Shown: positions 35,162 through 42,781 of the stretch, in pieces | Layout: each line of letters begins with the position of its first letter | How positions within the stretch are numbered: the stretch's first letter is position 1 | Assembly: GCA_004557455.1 (NCBI GenBank) | Contig: SFDX01000011.1 | Location: 1 to 64,000, forward strand | DNA: 64,000 nucleotides | Reading direction: 5' to 3' | Source of the DNA: Akkermansia muciniphila | GTDB lineage: Bacteria; Verrucomicrobiota; Verrucomicrobiia; Verrucomicrobiales; Akkermansiaceae | Position numbers and translations under genes: made by a program | Notes under the pieces: model-generated | Databases searched by the model: none | Seen by the model: the letters and a program-made list of their open reading frames with translations, nothing else | What the model was told of the DNA's origin: nothing

Positions 35162-36205
35162 TTACATCACCCAAAGGCCCTCGGTCTCGTCAAAACCGAA
35201 CATGATGTTGAAGGCGTGTACCCCCTGCCCGCCTGCGCCTTTGATGACGTTGTCCTCGGCGCTCATCAGCACCACGCGATTCGTGCGGGCATCCACGGCC
35301 CAGCCGATGTCCACGAAGTTGGTGCGTGTCACGTTCTTGGTGTCGGCCGGCTTGCGGGGGCCCATCAGGCGCACGAAGGGCGCGGAGGCGTAGGCGGCCT
35401 CGAGGCAGGCCGTGATGTCCGCCTCGGTCGTGCCGGGCTTCAGCTTGGCCACGGTCGTGGTCAGGATTCCGGTGTTCACGGGCATCAGGTGCGGGGTGAA
35501 GGTGATGACCACCTTGCTGCCGGCGGCGGCGGAGAGCTCCTGCTCAATCTCGGACAAATGGCGGTGGCGGGGCACACTGTAGGCGCGCATGCTCTCGTTG
35601 CATTCGCAGAAGAGCAGGCTCACATCGGCCTTGCGACCGGCACCGGACACGCCGCTGCCGCTGTTTACCACAATGTCCTCCGGCTGCACCAGCCCCGCCT
35701 TCAGCAGCGGCACCAGCGGCAGGATGATGCTCGTGGGGTAGCAACCCGGGGACCCTACTATGCGCGCGCGCGCGATTTCATCACGGTGCCACTCCGGCAT
35801 GCCGTAGGGGGCCTCCTTCATCAGCTCCGGGTCCGCATGCGGCTTGCCGTAGAACTCCTCGTACACGGCCGGGTCGTTCAGGCGGAAGTCGGCGGAGAGG
35901 TCGATCACGCGCACTCCGGCCTCCACCAAGCCGCGCCCGTACTCCACCGACACGCCGTGCGGCAGGGCTAGGAAGGCGGCCTCGGCCCCCGTCGCGGCAA
36001 TCTCGGCCACATCAGAGTTCGTGAAGACCAGCTCCGCCCCGGGTACATTCCGGAACCGGGGGAACACGTCGCTGATCTTCTGCCCGGCGTACTGCCGCGA
36101 TGTGGCGCACACCAATTCCACCCCGGAATGGCGCAAAAGGATGCGCATCAGCTCCTGCCCGGTGTACCCACTGGCCCCGACTACTGCAATTTTTACCTTT
36201 TTCAT
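35162..36205 (-). CDS. argC: N-acetyl-gamma-glutamyl-phosphate reductase
   Basis: A 347-residue enzyme, the third step of arginine synthesis, using NADPH. The N-terminal Rossmann motif is VGASGYTGQEL (9-19), the catalytic cysteine is C155 in GSPGCYPTS, and HRHLSEIEQEL and the TPHLMP motif follow. The length is normal. The frame is open far upstream through the tRNA repeats, but the ATG at 36205 follows a promoter by 10 nt and gives the expected N-terminus. No other arg genes are near; it heads the cluster running to recO. Confidence 0.96.
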   Translation of the reverse strand: MKKVKIAVVGASGYTGQELMRILLRHSGVELVCATSRQYAGQKISDVFPRFRNVPGAELVFTNSDVAEIAATGAEAAFLALPHGVSVEYGRGLVEAGVRVIDLSADFRLNDPAVYEEFYGKPHADPELMKEAPYGMPEWHRDEIARARIVGSPGCYPTSIILPLVPLLKAGLVQPEDIVVNSGSGVSGAGRKADVSLLFCECNESMRAYSVPRHRHLSEIEQELSAAAGSKVVITFTPHLMPVNTGILTTTVAKLKPGTTEADITACLEAAYASAPFVRLMGPRKPADTKNVTRTNFVDIGWAVDARTNRVVLMSAEDNVIKGAGGQGVHAFNIMFGFDETEGLWVM

Positions 36206-36215
36206 GGCAAAAAAG

Positions 36216-36244
36216 AGTGTATCATGAAAAAAATCGCTTGACAA
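36216..36244 (-). promoter_or_regulatory. argC promoter
   Basis: Minus strand: -35 TTGTCA (36239-36244), 17 nt, -10 TACACT (36216-36221), 10 nt before the ATG. Its -35 overlaps that of the divergent tRNA-Pro promoter. Confidence 0.65.
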
Positions 36245-36266
36245 TGCAAAAATTCGGATGTATACT
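36238..36266 (+). promoter_or_regulatory. tRNA-Pro promoter
   Basis: -35 TTGACA (36238-36243), 17 nt, -10 TATACT (36261-36266), about 40 nt before the mature tRNA 5' end. Confidence 0.8.
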
Positions 36267-36305
36267 CTTCGCGTCGCCGGTCGCAAGGCCGAAGACGAAC
36301 AGAAA

Positions 36306-36379
36306 CGGGCAGTAGCGCAGTCTGGTAGCGCACTTGCATGGGGTGCAAGGGGTCGTGGGTTCGAATCCCGCTTGCCCGA
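36306..36379 (+). tRNA. tRNA-Pro (GGG anticodon)
   Basis: A full cloverleaf can be drawn. The acceptor is CGGGCAG / TTGCCCG with the C1-G72 pair typical of tRNA-Pro and discriminator A. The D arm is GCGC...GCGC. The anticodon stem CTTGC / GCAAG encloses loop ATGGGGT (anticodon GGG). The T arm has GGTTCGAATCC. CCA is not encoded. It is followed by a strong terminator, and its last 17 bases are repeated downstream. Confidence 0.95.
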
Positions 36380-36568
36380 GAAACAGAGAAGGCTCGACCG
36401 AAAGGTCGGGCCTTTTCTGTTGCCGAGCAAGCGTGGATTCGAGACCACGACCCCGCAGGGGTTGTGGGCATGGAAGCGCAGTGCGCTTCCATGCCCCCTC
36501 GCCGCCGAGACACCTCTCGGCGGGTACCCTTGCGACAAGCAAGGGCGAGGGGGGTGGCCCCAACGGGG
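36363..36568 (+). repeat. tRNA-tail structured repeat, unit 1
   Basis: A 206 bp unit starting inside the tRNA-Pro gene (GAATCCCGCTTGCCCGA). In order it holds a terminator hairpin, a 10 bp hairpin (CCACGACCCC / GGGGTTGTGG), a 14 bp near-perfect palindrome around 36470-36500, and two small hairpins (stems GCCGAGA / TCTCGGC and CCCTTGC / GCAAGGG) enclosed by CCCCTCGC / GCGAGGGG. No coding potential seen. Confidence 0.8.
36391..36416 (+). terminator. tRNA-Pro terminator
   Basis: 9 bp stem GGCTCGACC / GGTCGGGCC with a GAAA tetraloop, followed by TTTT. Confidence 0.85.
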
Positions 36569-36770
36569 GAATCCCGCTTGCCCGAGAAACAGAGAAGGCT
36601 CAGTCGCAAGACTGGGCCTTTTCTGTTGCCGAGCAAGCGAGGATTCGAGACCACGACCCCGTAGGGGTTGTGGGCATGGAAGCGCAGCGCTTCTATGCCC
36701 CCTCGCCGCCGAGACACTTCTCGGCGGGTACCCTTGCGACAGCAAGGGCGAGGGGGGCGGCCACAACGGG
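36569..36770 (+). repeat. tRNA-tail structured repeat, unit 2
   Basis: Tandem copy of 36363-36568, about 202 bp. It starts with the same 17 bases of the tRNA 3' end, keeps the full set of hairpins with compensatory changes, and is followed by a truncated third start at 36771 (GAATCCC). Confidence 0.8.
36597..36622 (+). terminator. Terminator hairpin in repeat unit 2
   Basis: Stem GGCTCAGTC / GACTGGGCC, loop GCAA, then TTTT. Four stem pairs differ from unit 1 but all remain paired, and the loop stays a GNRA tetraloop. Confidence 0.7.
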
Positions 36771-37012
36771 GAATCCCCCTTGCCCTATGGTTTCTCAATG
36801 CTGGGTCAAGCCTGAAAAGTGAAAACTCCACATTTTTATTAGCTTTTTTTCATTTCCCTGCTCCACCGTTCACGGTGCCCTTTTTGCCTCAAATATGCCG
36901 TAACTCCTTGAATATCAACAGCTTACTTACCCTCTGCATTGAGAATGCTGTATACTGACCTCAGCTTCCGAGGGAACGGGAGCATCTAACGAGTCTTAAC
37001 ACCATTCAAGCC

Positions 37013-37588
37013 ATGACATACCGACCTTGTCTTCATCATTTCACACTCCTCCTCATGAGCGTTGCTGTCGGCCTAGCTTTCACAGGCTGCGGCAACAGCA
37101 GCAACGGCGGAAGCACAGGATCCACCTTCGAACAGGTTCCCCTAATCGGTGACGGTTACGATGTAATAGAGTGCGAAGGCCTTTTTAATGGCATTAGCTT
37201 CGAGTTCCGTCTCGACAAAAGTGGCAACGAGGTTTTCATTGCATTCTGGACCGAAGCGAACAAATATGATACCTTTAGCGGCTCTTGGAGCGCAGAACAA
37301 TCACCTACATCTAACAACGTTTATCAAATAAAACTCTTCAACATCAAGGCGGATAGGGACTGCAAGTGCACGCTGGAATGTAACGCGCTCACTCTGACGA
37401 TACCTGAGGAGCAATTGCAGGACTACCGCCAAGGCCAGGCGGTGACCGACTCCAATCTCCTCGAGGTCGACTTCGAACACACGCCGTCATCAGACACATC
37501 ACGCCCATGCAATTTACCCAGCGGCACGACGAAAATCCAAGGCGTGGCTTATGCTGGAATCAAGCAGTCTAAATCCGGGCCAAGGTGA
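37013..37588 (+). CDS. Lipoprotein, tandem paralogue 1
   Basis: A 191-residue protein with a lipoprotein signal (VGLAFTGC) and a Gly/Ser/Asn linker (NSSNGGSTGS). A beta-rich domain follows with a Cys pattern (CEG, CKCTLECNALTLTIP). The first 45 residues are nearly identical to the gene at 38177. The mature domain is related but diverged, and the last ~20 residues (IQGVAYAGIKQSKSGPR) do not match the paralogue, as if the 3' end had been frame-shifted or replaced. Function unknown; surface location inferred. Confidence 0.75.
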   Translation: MTYRPCLHHFTLLLMSVAVGLAFTGCGNSSNGGSTGSTFEQVPLIGDGYDVIECEGLFNGISFEFRLDKSGNEVFIAFWTEANKYDTFSGSWSAEQSPTSNNVYQIKLFNIKADRDCKCTLECNALTLTIPEEQLQDYRQGQAVTDSNLLEVDFEHTPSSDTSRPCNLPSGTTKIQGVAYAGIKQSKSGPR

Positions 37589-37732
37589 GGAACATCAATA
37601 ATTTTCGTCGTGGCTGCTTGTCAAGGACGCTCCCTTGCAGACTGCTGCACGACAACAGGGGGCAGTGTTCAGAAACGGGTTGAATACCCCCTAACCATGT
37701 GCACCGGCATTAAGGTGCCGGACCATCCCTTC

Positions 37733-37760
37733 GGGCATGCCGTGATAAAGCGGCATGCCC
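37733..37760 (+). terminator. Inverted repeat after lipoprotein 1
   Basis: Perfect 10 bp stem GGGCATGCCG / CGGCATGCCC, 8 nt loop, followed by a T-rich stretch (TCTTTCTT). It is a possible terminator, 144 bp after the stop, and is preserved in module copy 2. Confidence 0.5.
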
Positions 37761-38176
37761 TCTTTCTTCCCCGACTGGAGGGTTGAGTACTTTTCGGGCG
37801 GGGTGCGACCTCCGCCGATGAAACGTGAGGGCCGGGGTGAAGCGGCTCTTCTACGCAGAAGACAGTCTCCCCGGAGGAGGGCGGAGAAATCCCGCTTGCC
37901 CACCTCTCCCCTGCCCGACAGGCTCCCCCAAGCTTGGCTTATGGTTTTTGAATGCTGAGTCAAGCATGATCGTTGGAAAAACCGCATTTTTGCTGCATTG
38001 TTCAGGTTCCGTCCGCCCCTCGTTTACCAACGCCCCCTGCACCCATGTTGCACCGAATTCGCTCTAAGTTGTTGAGTATCAACCCTTTACATACCCTCTG
38101 CATTCAAAATGCTGTACACTGACCGTGGCTTCCGGGAGAACGGGAGCCTCTAACGAGTCTTAACACCATTCAAGCC

Positions 38177-38785
38177 ATGACATACCGACCTTGTCTTCAT
38201 CATTTCACACTCCTCCTCATGAGCGTTGCTGTCGGCCTGTCTTTCACGGGTTGCGGCAACAGCAGCAACGGCGGAAGCAGCAGCAACGGCGGAAGCACAG
38301 GATCTTCCTTCGAGCCGGTTCCCCTAATCAGTGACGGCTACCATACTGTAACATGTGAAGGTTCCGTAACATGTAGCGGTTCCACAAGCAATGCCAATGC
38401 CACCGAATTTACGCTCCAACTCTACACGACTAAGGACGAAAGTTACTTCGCTGTCTCTGGCTCGGACGAGGAGAAATTTGAGTCATATGACGGCGGCACT
38501 TGGGAGGCGACACAATTGACTAACAACACCTATCAAATAAAAATCAAGAACCTCACGCCGAAGATCCCTGACACCGGCAAGTGCACGATGACATGTAGTG
38601 GCCTCACGCTGACGATACCTAAGAACGAATTGGAGGCCTACCGCCGCGGGGAAAAGATCACCGGCGCAACCCTCGAAGGTTCCTTCACACACACAGCACC
38701 AAACGATGGCTCGTGTAAACTGGGCGAAAGCAGCGGAGCTACATCTACATTCACGATTACACTTACAAGTATCTGGCAGAGCTAA
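38177..38785 (+). CDS. Lipoprotein, tandem paralogue 2
   Basis: A 202-residue protein with the same signal and lipobox (FTGC) as the gene at 37013. The Gly/Ser/Asn linker carries an extra SSNGG unit, and the beta domain has paired Cys (CEGSVTCSGS, CTMTCSGLTLTIP). The C-terminus ends in alternating strands (TSTFTITLTSIW), which look like a natural end, so this is probably the intact version. Function unknown. Confidence 0.75.
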   Translation: MTYRPCLHHFTLLLMSVAVGLSFTGCGNSSNGGSSSNGGSTGSSFEPVPLISDGYHTVTCEGSVTCSGSTSNANATEFTLQLYTTKDESYFAVSGSDEEKFESYDGGTWEATQLTNNTYQIKIKNLTPKIPDTGKCTMTCSGLTLTIPKNELEAYRRGEKITGATLEGSFTHTAPNDGSCKLGESSGATSTFTITLTSIWQS

Positions 38786-38914
38786 CTCGCCTATCTGTTT
38801 TCGTCGTGTCCGCTTGTTGCAGGCTGCTGCACGACAACAGGGGGCAATGTTCAGAAACGGGTTGAGTACCCCCTAACCATGCGCACCGGCATGAAGGTGC
38901 CGGACCATCCCTTC

Positions 38915-38942
38915 GGGCATGCCGTAATGAAGCGGCATGCCC
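38915..38942 (+). terminator. Inverted repeat after lipoprotein 2
   Basis: Same 10 bp stem as 37733-37760; the loop differs (TAATGAAG against TGATAAAG) while both arms are unchanged. Confidence 0.5.
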
Positions 38943-39078
38943 TCTTTCTTCCCCGACAGGAGGGTTGAGTACTCTTCGGGCGGGGGCGCCCTCCACCTAT
39001 GAAACGCGAGGGCCGGGGTGAAGCGGCTCTTCTACGCAGGGGACTGTCTGCCCTGAGAATGGGCAAAGGTGCAAATTC

Positions 39079-39112
39079 AAAAAGCGCGCGACCGGAAGAA
39101 CCGATCGCGCGC
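39079..39112 (-). terminator. pgk terminator
   Basis: Minus strand: 12 bp stem (GCGCGCGATCGG / CCGGTCGCGCGC, one G-U), 5 nt loop, then TTTTT, 33 bp after the pgk stop. Confidence 0.85.
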
Positions 39113-39144
39113 CGTATTGTGTCCTGCTATGAAACGAAAGATCT

Positions 39145-40344
39145 TTACTTATCCGTCAGGGAGCCGATGCCGGGAAGCACCTTACCCTCGAGGAGCTCCA
39201 GGGAGGCACCGCCGCCGGTGGAGCAGAAGGAGAGCTTGTCCGCCACCTTGAACTTCTTGGCAGCCGTCACGGAGTCACCGCCGCCGACGATGGAGGTGCA
39301 GTCGCTCTCAGCGAGGCACTCGGCAACCCTCTTGGTGCCGGTGGCGAAAGAGTCAAGCTCGAAGACGCCCATCGGGCCGTTCCAGAGGACGGTCTTAGCG
39401 GACTTAATGATGGAGCAGAACTCCTCGATAGCCTTGTCACCGATGTCGATGCCCATGCCACCCTCCGGCACGGAGCCACCCTCTGCCCAAGGAGCGGTGC
39501 AGAAGGTCTCGGCGCCCTCCTCGAACTTGAAGGAATAGCGGGTATCAGCCGGCAGGATGAACTTAACGCCCTTGGCCTCGGCATCCGCCAGAATCTGGTT
39601 GGCCAGGTCGAGCTTGTCGGCCTCGATCTTGGAGGCACCGACGTTCTTGCCCTGAGCGGCCAGGAAGGTGTTGGCCATGGCACCGCCGATGATGAAGGTC
39701 TGGCTCTTCTCCATGAGCTTGGAGAGCACCTGGATCTTGTCGGAGACCTTAGCACCGCCCATGATGACGACGAAGGGCTGCTCCGGGGTCTCGAGCTTGC
39801 CCTCGAGGTACTCGAGCTCGTGCTCGATGAGGAAGCCCATGGCGGACTTCTCCGCAAAGTGGGTGACACCCTCCGTGGAGGCGTGAGCGCGGTGAGCGGA
39901 ACCGAACGCATCGTTCACATAGAGCTTGGCATCGCCCAGGAGCTTCTTGGCGAACTCGGGGTCGTTCTTCTTCTCCTTCTTGTCGAAGCGCACGTTGTCC
40001 AGCAGCAGCACATCGCCGTCCTTGAGGGCAGCGCGGGCAGCAGTAGCGGCCTCACCGATGGTCTCCGGCACGAAAGCGACGGGCTTGCCGAGGTGGCCTG
40101 CAAGGCAATCGGCAGCAGCCTTCAGGGAGAACTCGGCCTGATAGCCGGTGCCCTCCGGGCGGCCGAGGTGGGAGCAGAGGACGAGGCGGGCGCCTTTGTC
40201 CAGCAGGTACTTGATGGTGGGCAGAGCCGCAACGATACGGGCATCGTTGGTGATGGCACCATCCTTCATGGGAACGTTGAAGTCCACGCGCATGAGGACT
40301 TCCTTGCCGGCGACGTCGAGGTCGCGCACAGTGAGTTTAGCCAT
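39145..40344 (-). CDS. pgk: Phosphoglycerate kinase
   Basis: A 399-residue glycolytic kinase that transfers phosphate between 1,3-bisphosphoglycerate and ADP. Conserved motifs are RVDFNVP (19-25), LCSHLGRP near 60, DNVRFDKKEK near 115, KVSDKIQVL near 200, NGPMGVFE near 335 and VGGGDSVTAAKKF near 365. The length is standard. It has its own strong promoter and terminator, so it is monocistronic. Codon use is highly biased, as expected for an abundant enzyme. Confidence 0.98.
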   Translation of the reverse strand: MAKLTVRDLDVAGKEVLMRVDFNVPMKDGAITNDARIVAALPTIKYLLDKGARLVLCSHLGRPEGTGYQAEFSLKAAADCLAGHLGKPVAFVPETIGEAATAARAALKDGDVLLLDNVRFDKKEKKNDPEFAKKLLGDAKLYVNDAFGSAHRAHASTEGVTHFAEKSAMGFLIEHELEYLEGKLETPEQPFVVIMGGAKVSDKIQVLSKLMEKSQTFIIGGAMANTFLAAQGKNVGASKIEADKLDLANQILADAEAKGVKFILPADTRYSFKFEEGAETFCTAPWAEGGSVPEGGMGIDIGDKAIEEFCSIIKSAKTVLWNGPMGVFELDSFATGTKRVAECLAESDCTSIVGGGDSVTAAKKFKVADKLSFCSTGGGASLELLEGKVLPGIGSLTDK

Positions 40345-40400
40345 AGTCTGTTTCTTGTTGAGAAGATTGACGCGGGGTGAGAAACACCCTGTCCGGGGGC

Positions 40401-40429
40401 ATTATAGACAAAATGGGGTGATATTTCAA
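40401..40429 (-). promoter_or_regulatory. pgk promoter
   Basis: Minus strand: -35 TTGAAA (40424-40429), 17 nt, -10 TATAAT (40401-40406), leader about 50 nt. Confidence 0.75.
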
Positions 40430-40488
40430 GGCAAATCGCACTCAAAGGGCAAAAAAAGGGCGGCATGAAGAAAAAATGTCGTCGCGGC

Positions 40489-40517
40489 TTGCCAAACGGG
40501 GGCGGGCGTGGTACAAT
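40489..40517 (+). promoter_or_regulatory. Promoter of rppH operon
   Basis: -35 TTGCCA (40489-40494), 17 nt, -10 TACAAT (40512-40517), 19 nt before the ATG at 40537. Confidence 0.7.
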
Positions 40518-40536
40518 GCCGAGGCAGAGAACGAAT

Positions 40537-41010
40537 ATGACGCAAGCGAACTTATATCGCCCGAATGCAGCGATTGTCTACCGGAGAGCGGACGGCAGTG
40601 TGCTGGTGTGTGAGCGCGTAAAACCCGCGGGGGCTTGGCAATTCCCGCAGGGAGGCATCAAAAAGGGCGAGACGCCGATGGAAGCGGCCTGCCGCGAGGG
40701 GATGGAAGAGACGGGGTTCCGCCCGAATGAATACCGCGTGGTGGCGGAGTGCGGCCCCTTCCGCTACGATTACCCGCCCAAGGAGCGCGAGCGCGTGCTG
40801 CGCAAACGGGGCATTCCCTATGCCGGGCAGGAGCAGCACTATTTTCTCTGCCAAATGAATGACAGCAAGGCCGAGCCTTGGCTGGACGGCAAGGAGTTCT
40901 GCGATTACCGCTGGATTCAGCCCGCCGAGTTTGACCTGAACAGCCTGCCGGATTTCAAGCGGCCGGTGTATGAGAAGGTGCTGCGGCACTTCTTCGGCGT
41001 GGGGCAGTGA
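40537..41010 (+). CDS. rppH: Nudix hydrolase, RppH-like RNA pyrophosphohydrolase
   Basis: A 157-residue protein. The N-terminus YRPNAAIVYRRADGSVLV and WQFPQGGI match RppH. The complete Nudix box is at 39-61 (GGIKKGETPMEAACREGMEETGF). Near the C-terminus are FCDYRWIQPAEF and YEKVLRHF. RppH removes pyrophosphate from mRNA 5' ends and so triggers decay, although the Ap4A-hydrolase group looks similar. The promoter fixes the start at 40537 rather than the longer open frame. The stop overlaps the trmO start (TGATG). Confidence 0.88.
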   Translation: MTQANLYRPNAAIVYRRADGSVLVCERVKPAGAWQFPQGGIKKGETPMEAACREGMEETGFRPNEYRVVAECGPFRYDYPPKERERVLRKRGIPYAGQEQHYFLCQMNDSKAEPWLDGKEFCDYRWIQPAEFDLNSLPDFKRPVYEKVLRHFFGVGQ

Positions 41011-41663
41011 TGGAACCGATAGCGCATATCCGCACGCCGTATGCGGAGAAATTCGGCATTCCCCGGCAGAGTAACTTAGCACCGCATGCGGTCGGGGAAA
41101 TCGTGTTCACCCCGCCCTACCGCTCCGCCGACTTCGTGCGCGGGCTGGAGGCCTTCTCCCACCTGTGGCTGATATGGCAATTTCACCTGAACGGCGAAAG
41201 CATGCGCCCCACCGTGCGACCCCCGCGATTGGGCGGCAACACGCGGCTGGGGGTATTTGCTACACGCTCCCCCTTCCGTCCGAACGGGCTGGGGCTCTCC
41301 GCCGTTCGCCTGCTGGCGGTGCTGCCGGGGCCAGTCCTGCGCGTGAGCGGGGCGGATTTGGCGGACGGCACGCCGATTTTCGACATCAAGCCCTACCTCC
41401 CCTACGCAGATTGCATTGCCGATGCCACGGAGGGCTTTGCCGCGCCCCCCGGGGAGCGTCTGGAGGTGGAGTCCGATGTGCCCCTGCCCGGGGATGAAGC
41501 GTGGCAGGCTGCGCTGCGGGAAACTCTGGCGCAGGATCCGCGCCCTGCCTACCAAGATGACCCGGATAGGTGCTATCACCTGATTCTGAAGCCCTACGAA
41601 ATCGACTTCCGCGTGCAGAACCGCACGGCCCGCATCCTGAGCATCCGACCCTACCATGATTGA
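41010..41663 (+). CDS. trmO: tRNA t6A methyltransferase, TrmO/TsaA-like
   Basis: A 217-residue protein of the TsaA/YaeB (TrmO) family, which uses S-adenosylmethionine to methylate t6A37 in tRNA. Typical segments are PIAHIRTPYAEKFGIPRQ at the N-terminus, the DFVRGLEAFSHLWLIWQFH stretch, LGVFATRSPFRPNGLGLSAVRLL and DGTPIFDIKPYLPYAD. It is coupled to rppH by a 1-nt overlap and overlaps the following gene by 8 nt, giving a three-gene operon. Confidence 0.9.
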   Translation: MEPIAHIRTPYAEKFGIPRQSNLAPHAVGEIVFTPPYRSADFVRGLEAFSHLWLIWQFHLNGESMRPTVRPPRLGGNTRLGVFATRSPFRPNGLGLSAVRLLAVLPGPVLRVSGADLADGTPIFDIKPYLPYADCIADATEGFAAPPGERLEVESDVPLPGDEAWQAALRETLAQDPRPAYQDDPDRCYHLILKPYEIDFRVQNRTARILSIRPYHD

Positions 41664-42777
41664 CGCGCTACAGAAAGCCTTTGCCCGGCTACAGGAAAGG
41701 GAAGCGGGCACCGGTGCCTCCGTCTGCCTGTGGCAGGGGGGCCGGGAGCTCTGCACCCTGTGCACCGGCGAGTCACGTCCCGGCAGCCCTTGGGGGCGGG
41801 ATACCCTCGTGCCCATCTACTCCGCCACCAAACCGGCAAGCGCGGCCTGCCTGCTGCTGGCGCTGTATGACTGCTGCCAAGGCCCGGAGCTGGAGGTCGG
41901 GGAACTGTGGCCTACTTTTCCCGCCCCGCACTGCACCATCGGGGAGCTGTTGAGCCACCAATCGGGGCTCGCAGCCTGGAACACGAGCGCCCCGCAGGGG
42001 GATTTGGAGGCCTGCCGCGCTGCCATCGAGAAAAGCACCCCGCTCTGGGGCCCGCCGCAGCACGGGTATCATCCCCACACCTTCGGGCCCATGCTGGATA
42101 TTCTGATGCAGGAGCTGACGGGGCAGCGCATCGGGGCCTACTGGGAGGAGCGGGTTCGCGGGCCGCTGGGGCTGGATTTTTACATCGGCCTGCCGCCGAG
42201 CGAATATGGGCGCGTAGCCCCGCTGCACGCGCCTAAACTGCGGGGACCCCTACCGGATTCCCCCTTCTACCGCGCCTTTTTCAACCCCTCTTCCCCGGTG
42301 TACCGCGCCTTCCACAGCGTCCTCGGTCCGGACTCCGCAGCGGAGATGTCAACCCCGGAGGCTTGGGCCATGGCATGCCCGGCCAAGGGCGGCGTGGCCT
42401 CGGCTTGCGGGCTGGCGGCCTTCTACCAAGCCCTCCTCGGCCTGCTGCCCGGCAGCCCCTTCCCAACCGAGGTGATGGATTGGCTGCGCACGCCCATGTG
42501 CAGCGGGCCGGACGCCACGCTGGCGGAGCCCACGGGCTTTACCTGCGGGGCCATGTACGAGCCGGCGGAGCTCTTCGGGCGCGGCGGTTTCGGCCATGCC
42601 GGTGCGGGCGGCTGCCATGCGTTCTGTGAGCCGAACAGCGGCCTCTCCTTCGCCTTTACCATGAATGACATGGAGATCGGCATCCTGCCCGGCGAGCGGG
42701 TGCGCCGCCTCGTGCGCGCGCTGCGGGGGGATGATGCGGAAAAGGGTTGCCCGGCTGCGCCGGATGTGTTACAGTAG
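41656..42777 (+). CDS. Beta-lactamase-fold serine hydrolase (class C/esterase-like)
   Basis: A 373-residue protein of the beta-lactamase/DD-peptidase (AmpC/EstB-like) superfamily. The nucleophile motif is SATK near residue 57, and the region GELLSHQSGL near 100 is typical. The Tyr motif appears as YHPHTFG near 137, and a C-terminal FGHAGAGG takes the place of the KTG-like box. No signal peptide is present, so it is cytosolic and more likely an esterase or amidase than a true beta-lactamase. It overlaps trmO by 8 nt. Confidence 0.82.
   Translation: MIDALQKAFARLQEREAGTGASVCLWQGGRELCTLCTGESRPGSPWGRDTLVPIYSATKPASAACLLLALYDCCQGPELEVGELWPTFPAPHCTIGELLSHQSGLAAWNTSAPQGDLEACRAAIEKSTPLWGPPQHGYHPHTFGPMLDILMQELTGQRIGAYWEERVRGPLGLDFYIGLPPSEYGRVAPLHAPKLRGPLPDSPFYRAFFNPSSPVYRAFHSVLGPDSAAEMSTPEAWAMACPAKGGVASACGLAAFYQALLGLLPGSPFPTEVMDWLRTPMCSGPDATLAEPTGFTCGAMYEPAELFGRGGFGHAGAGGCHAFCEPNSGLSFAFTMNDMEIGILPGERVRRLVRALRGDDAEKGCPAAPDVLQ
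42747..42775 (+). promoter_or_regulatory. Promoter of small membrane protein gene
   Basis: -35 TTGCCC (42747-42752), 17 nt, -10 TACAGT (42770-42775), 6 nt before the ATG at 42782; located in the 3' end of the upstream gene. Predicted leaderless. Confidence 0.6.
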
Positions 42778-42781
42778 GGTC

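Larger units (their letters stand above)
36771..37887 (+). repeat. Tandem lipoprotein module, copy 1
   Basis: About 1.1 kb: tRNA-tail remnant, a spacer with TATGGTTT...AATGCTG.GTCAAGC, a promoter-like leader ending in TTAACACCATTCAAGCC, the lipoprotein gene at 37013, and a 3' block with a GGGCATGCCG / CGGCATGCCC hairpin. The same order recurs in 37888-39060. Confidence 0.75.
37888..39060 (+). repeat. Tandem lipoprotein module, copy 2
   Basis: Second copy of the module. It begins with AATCCCGCTTGCCC (14 bases of the tRNA-Pro end) and contains the paralogue at 38177 and the same 3' hairpin block. The gaps at 37589-38176 and 38786-39078 hold only these repeat parts; no further gene seen. Confidence 0.75.

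Noticed and set aside
36206..36766. N-terminal extension of argC through the tRNA repeats
   Set aside because: The frame is open, but it crosses the argC promoter and a tRNA gene; the ATG at 36205 gives the normal ArgC start.
37589..38176. Genes in the spacer between the lipoprotein paralogues
   Set aside because: Short frames there lie in the repeated 3' block and differ between the two module copies.
41656..42777. True beta-lactamase conferring resistance
   Set aside because: The SxxK motif is present, but there is no signal peptide and the third box is atypical; an esterase-like role is more likely.
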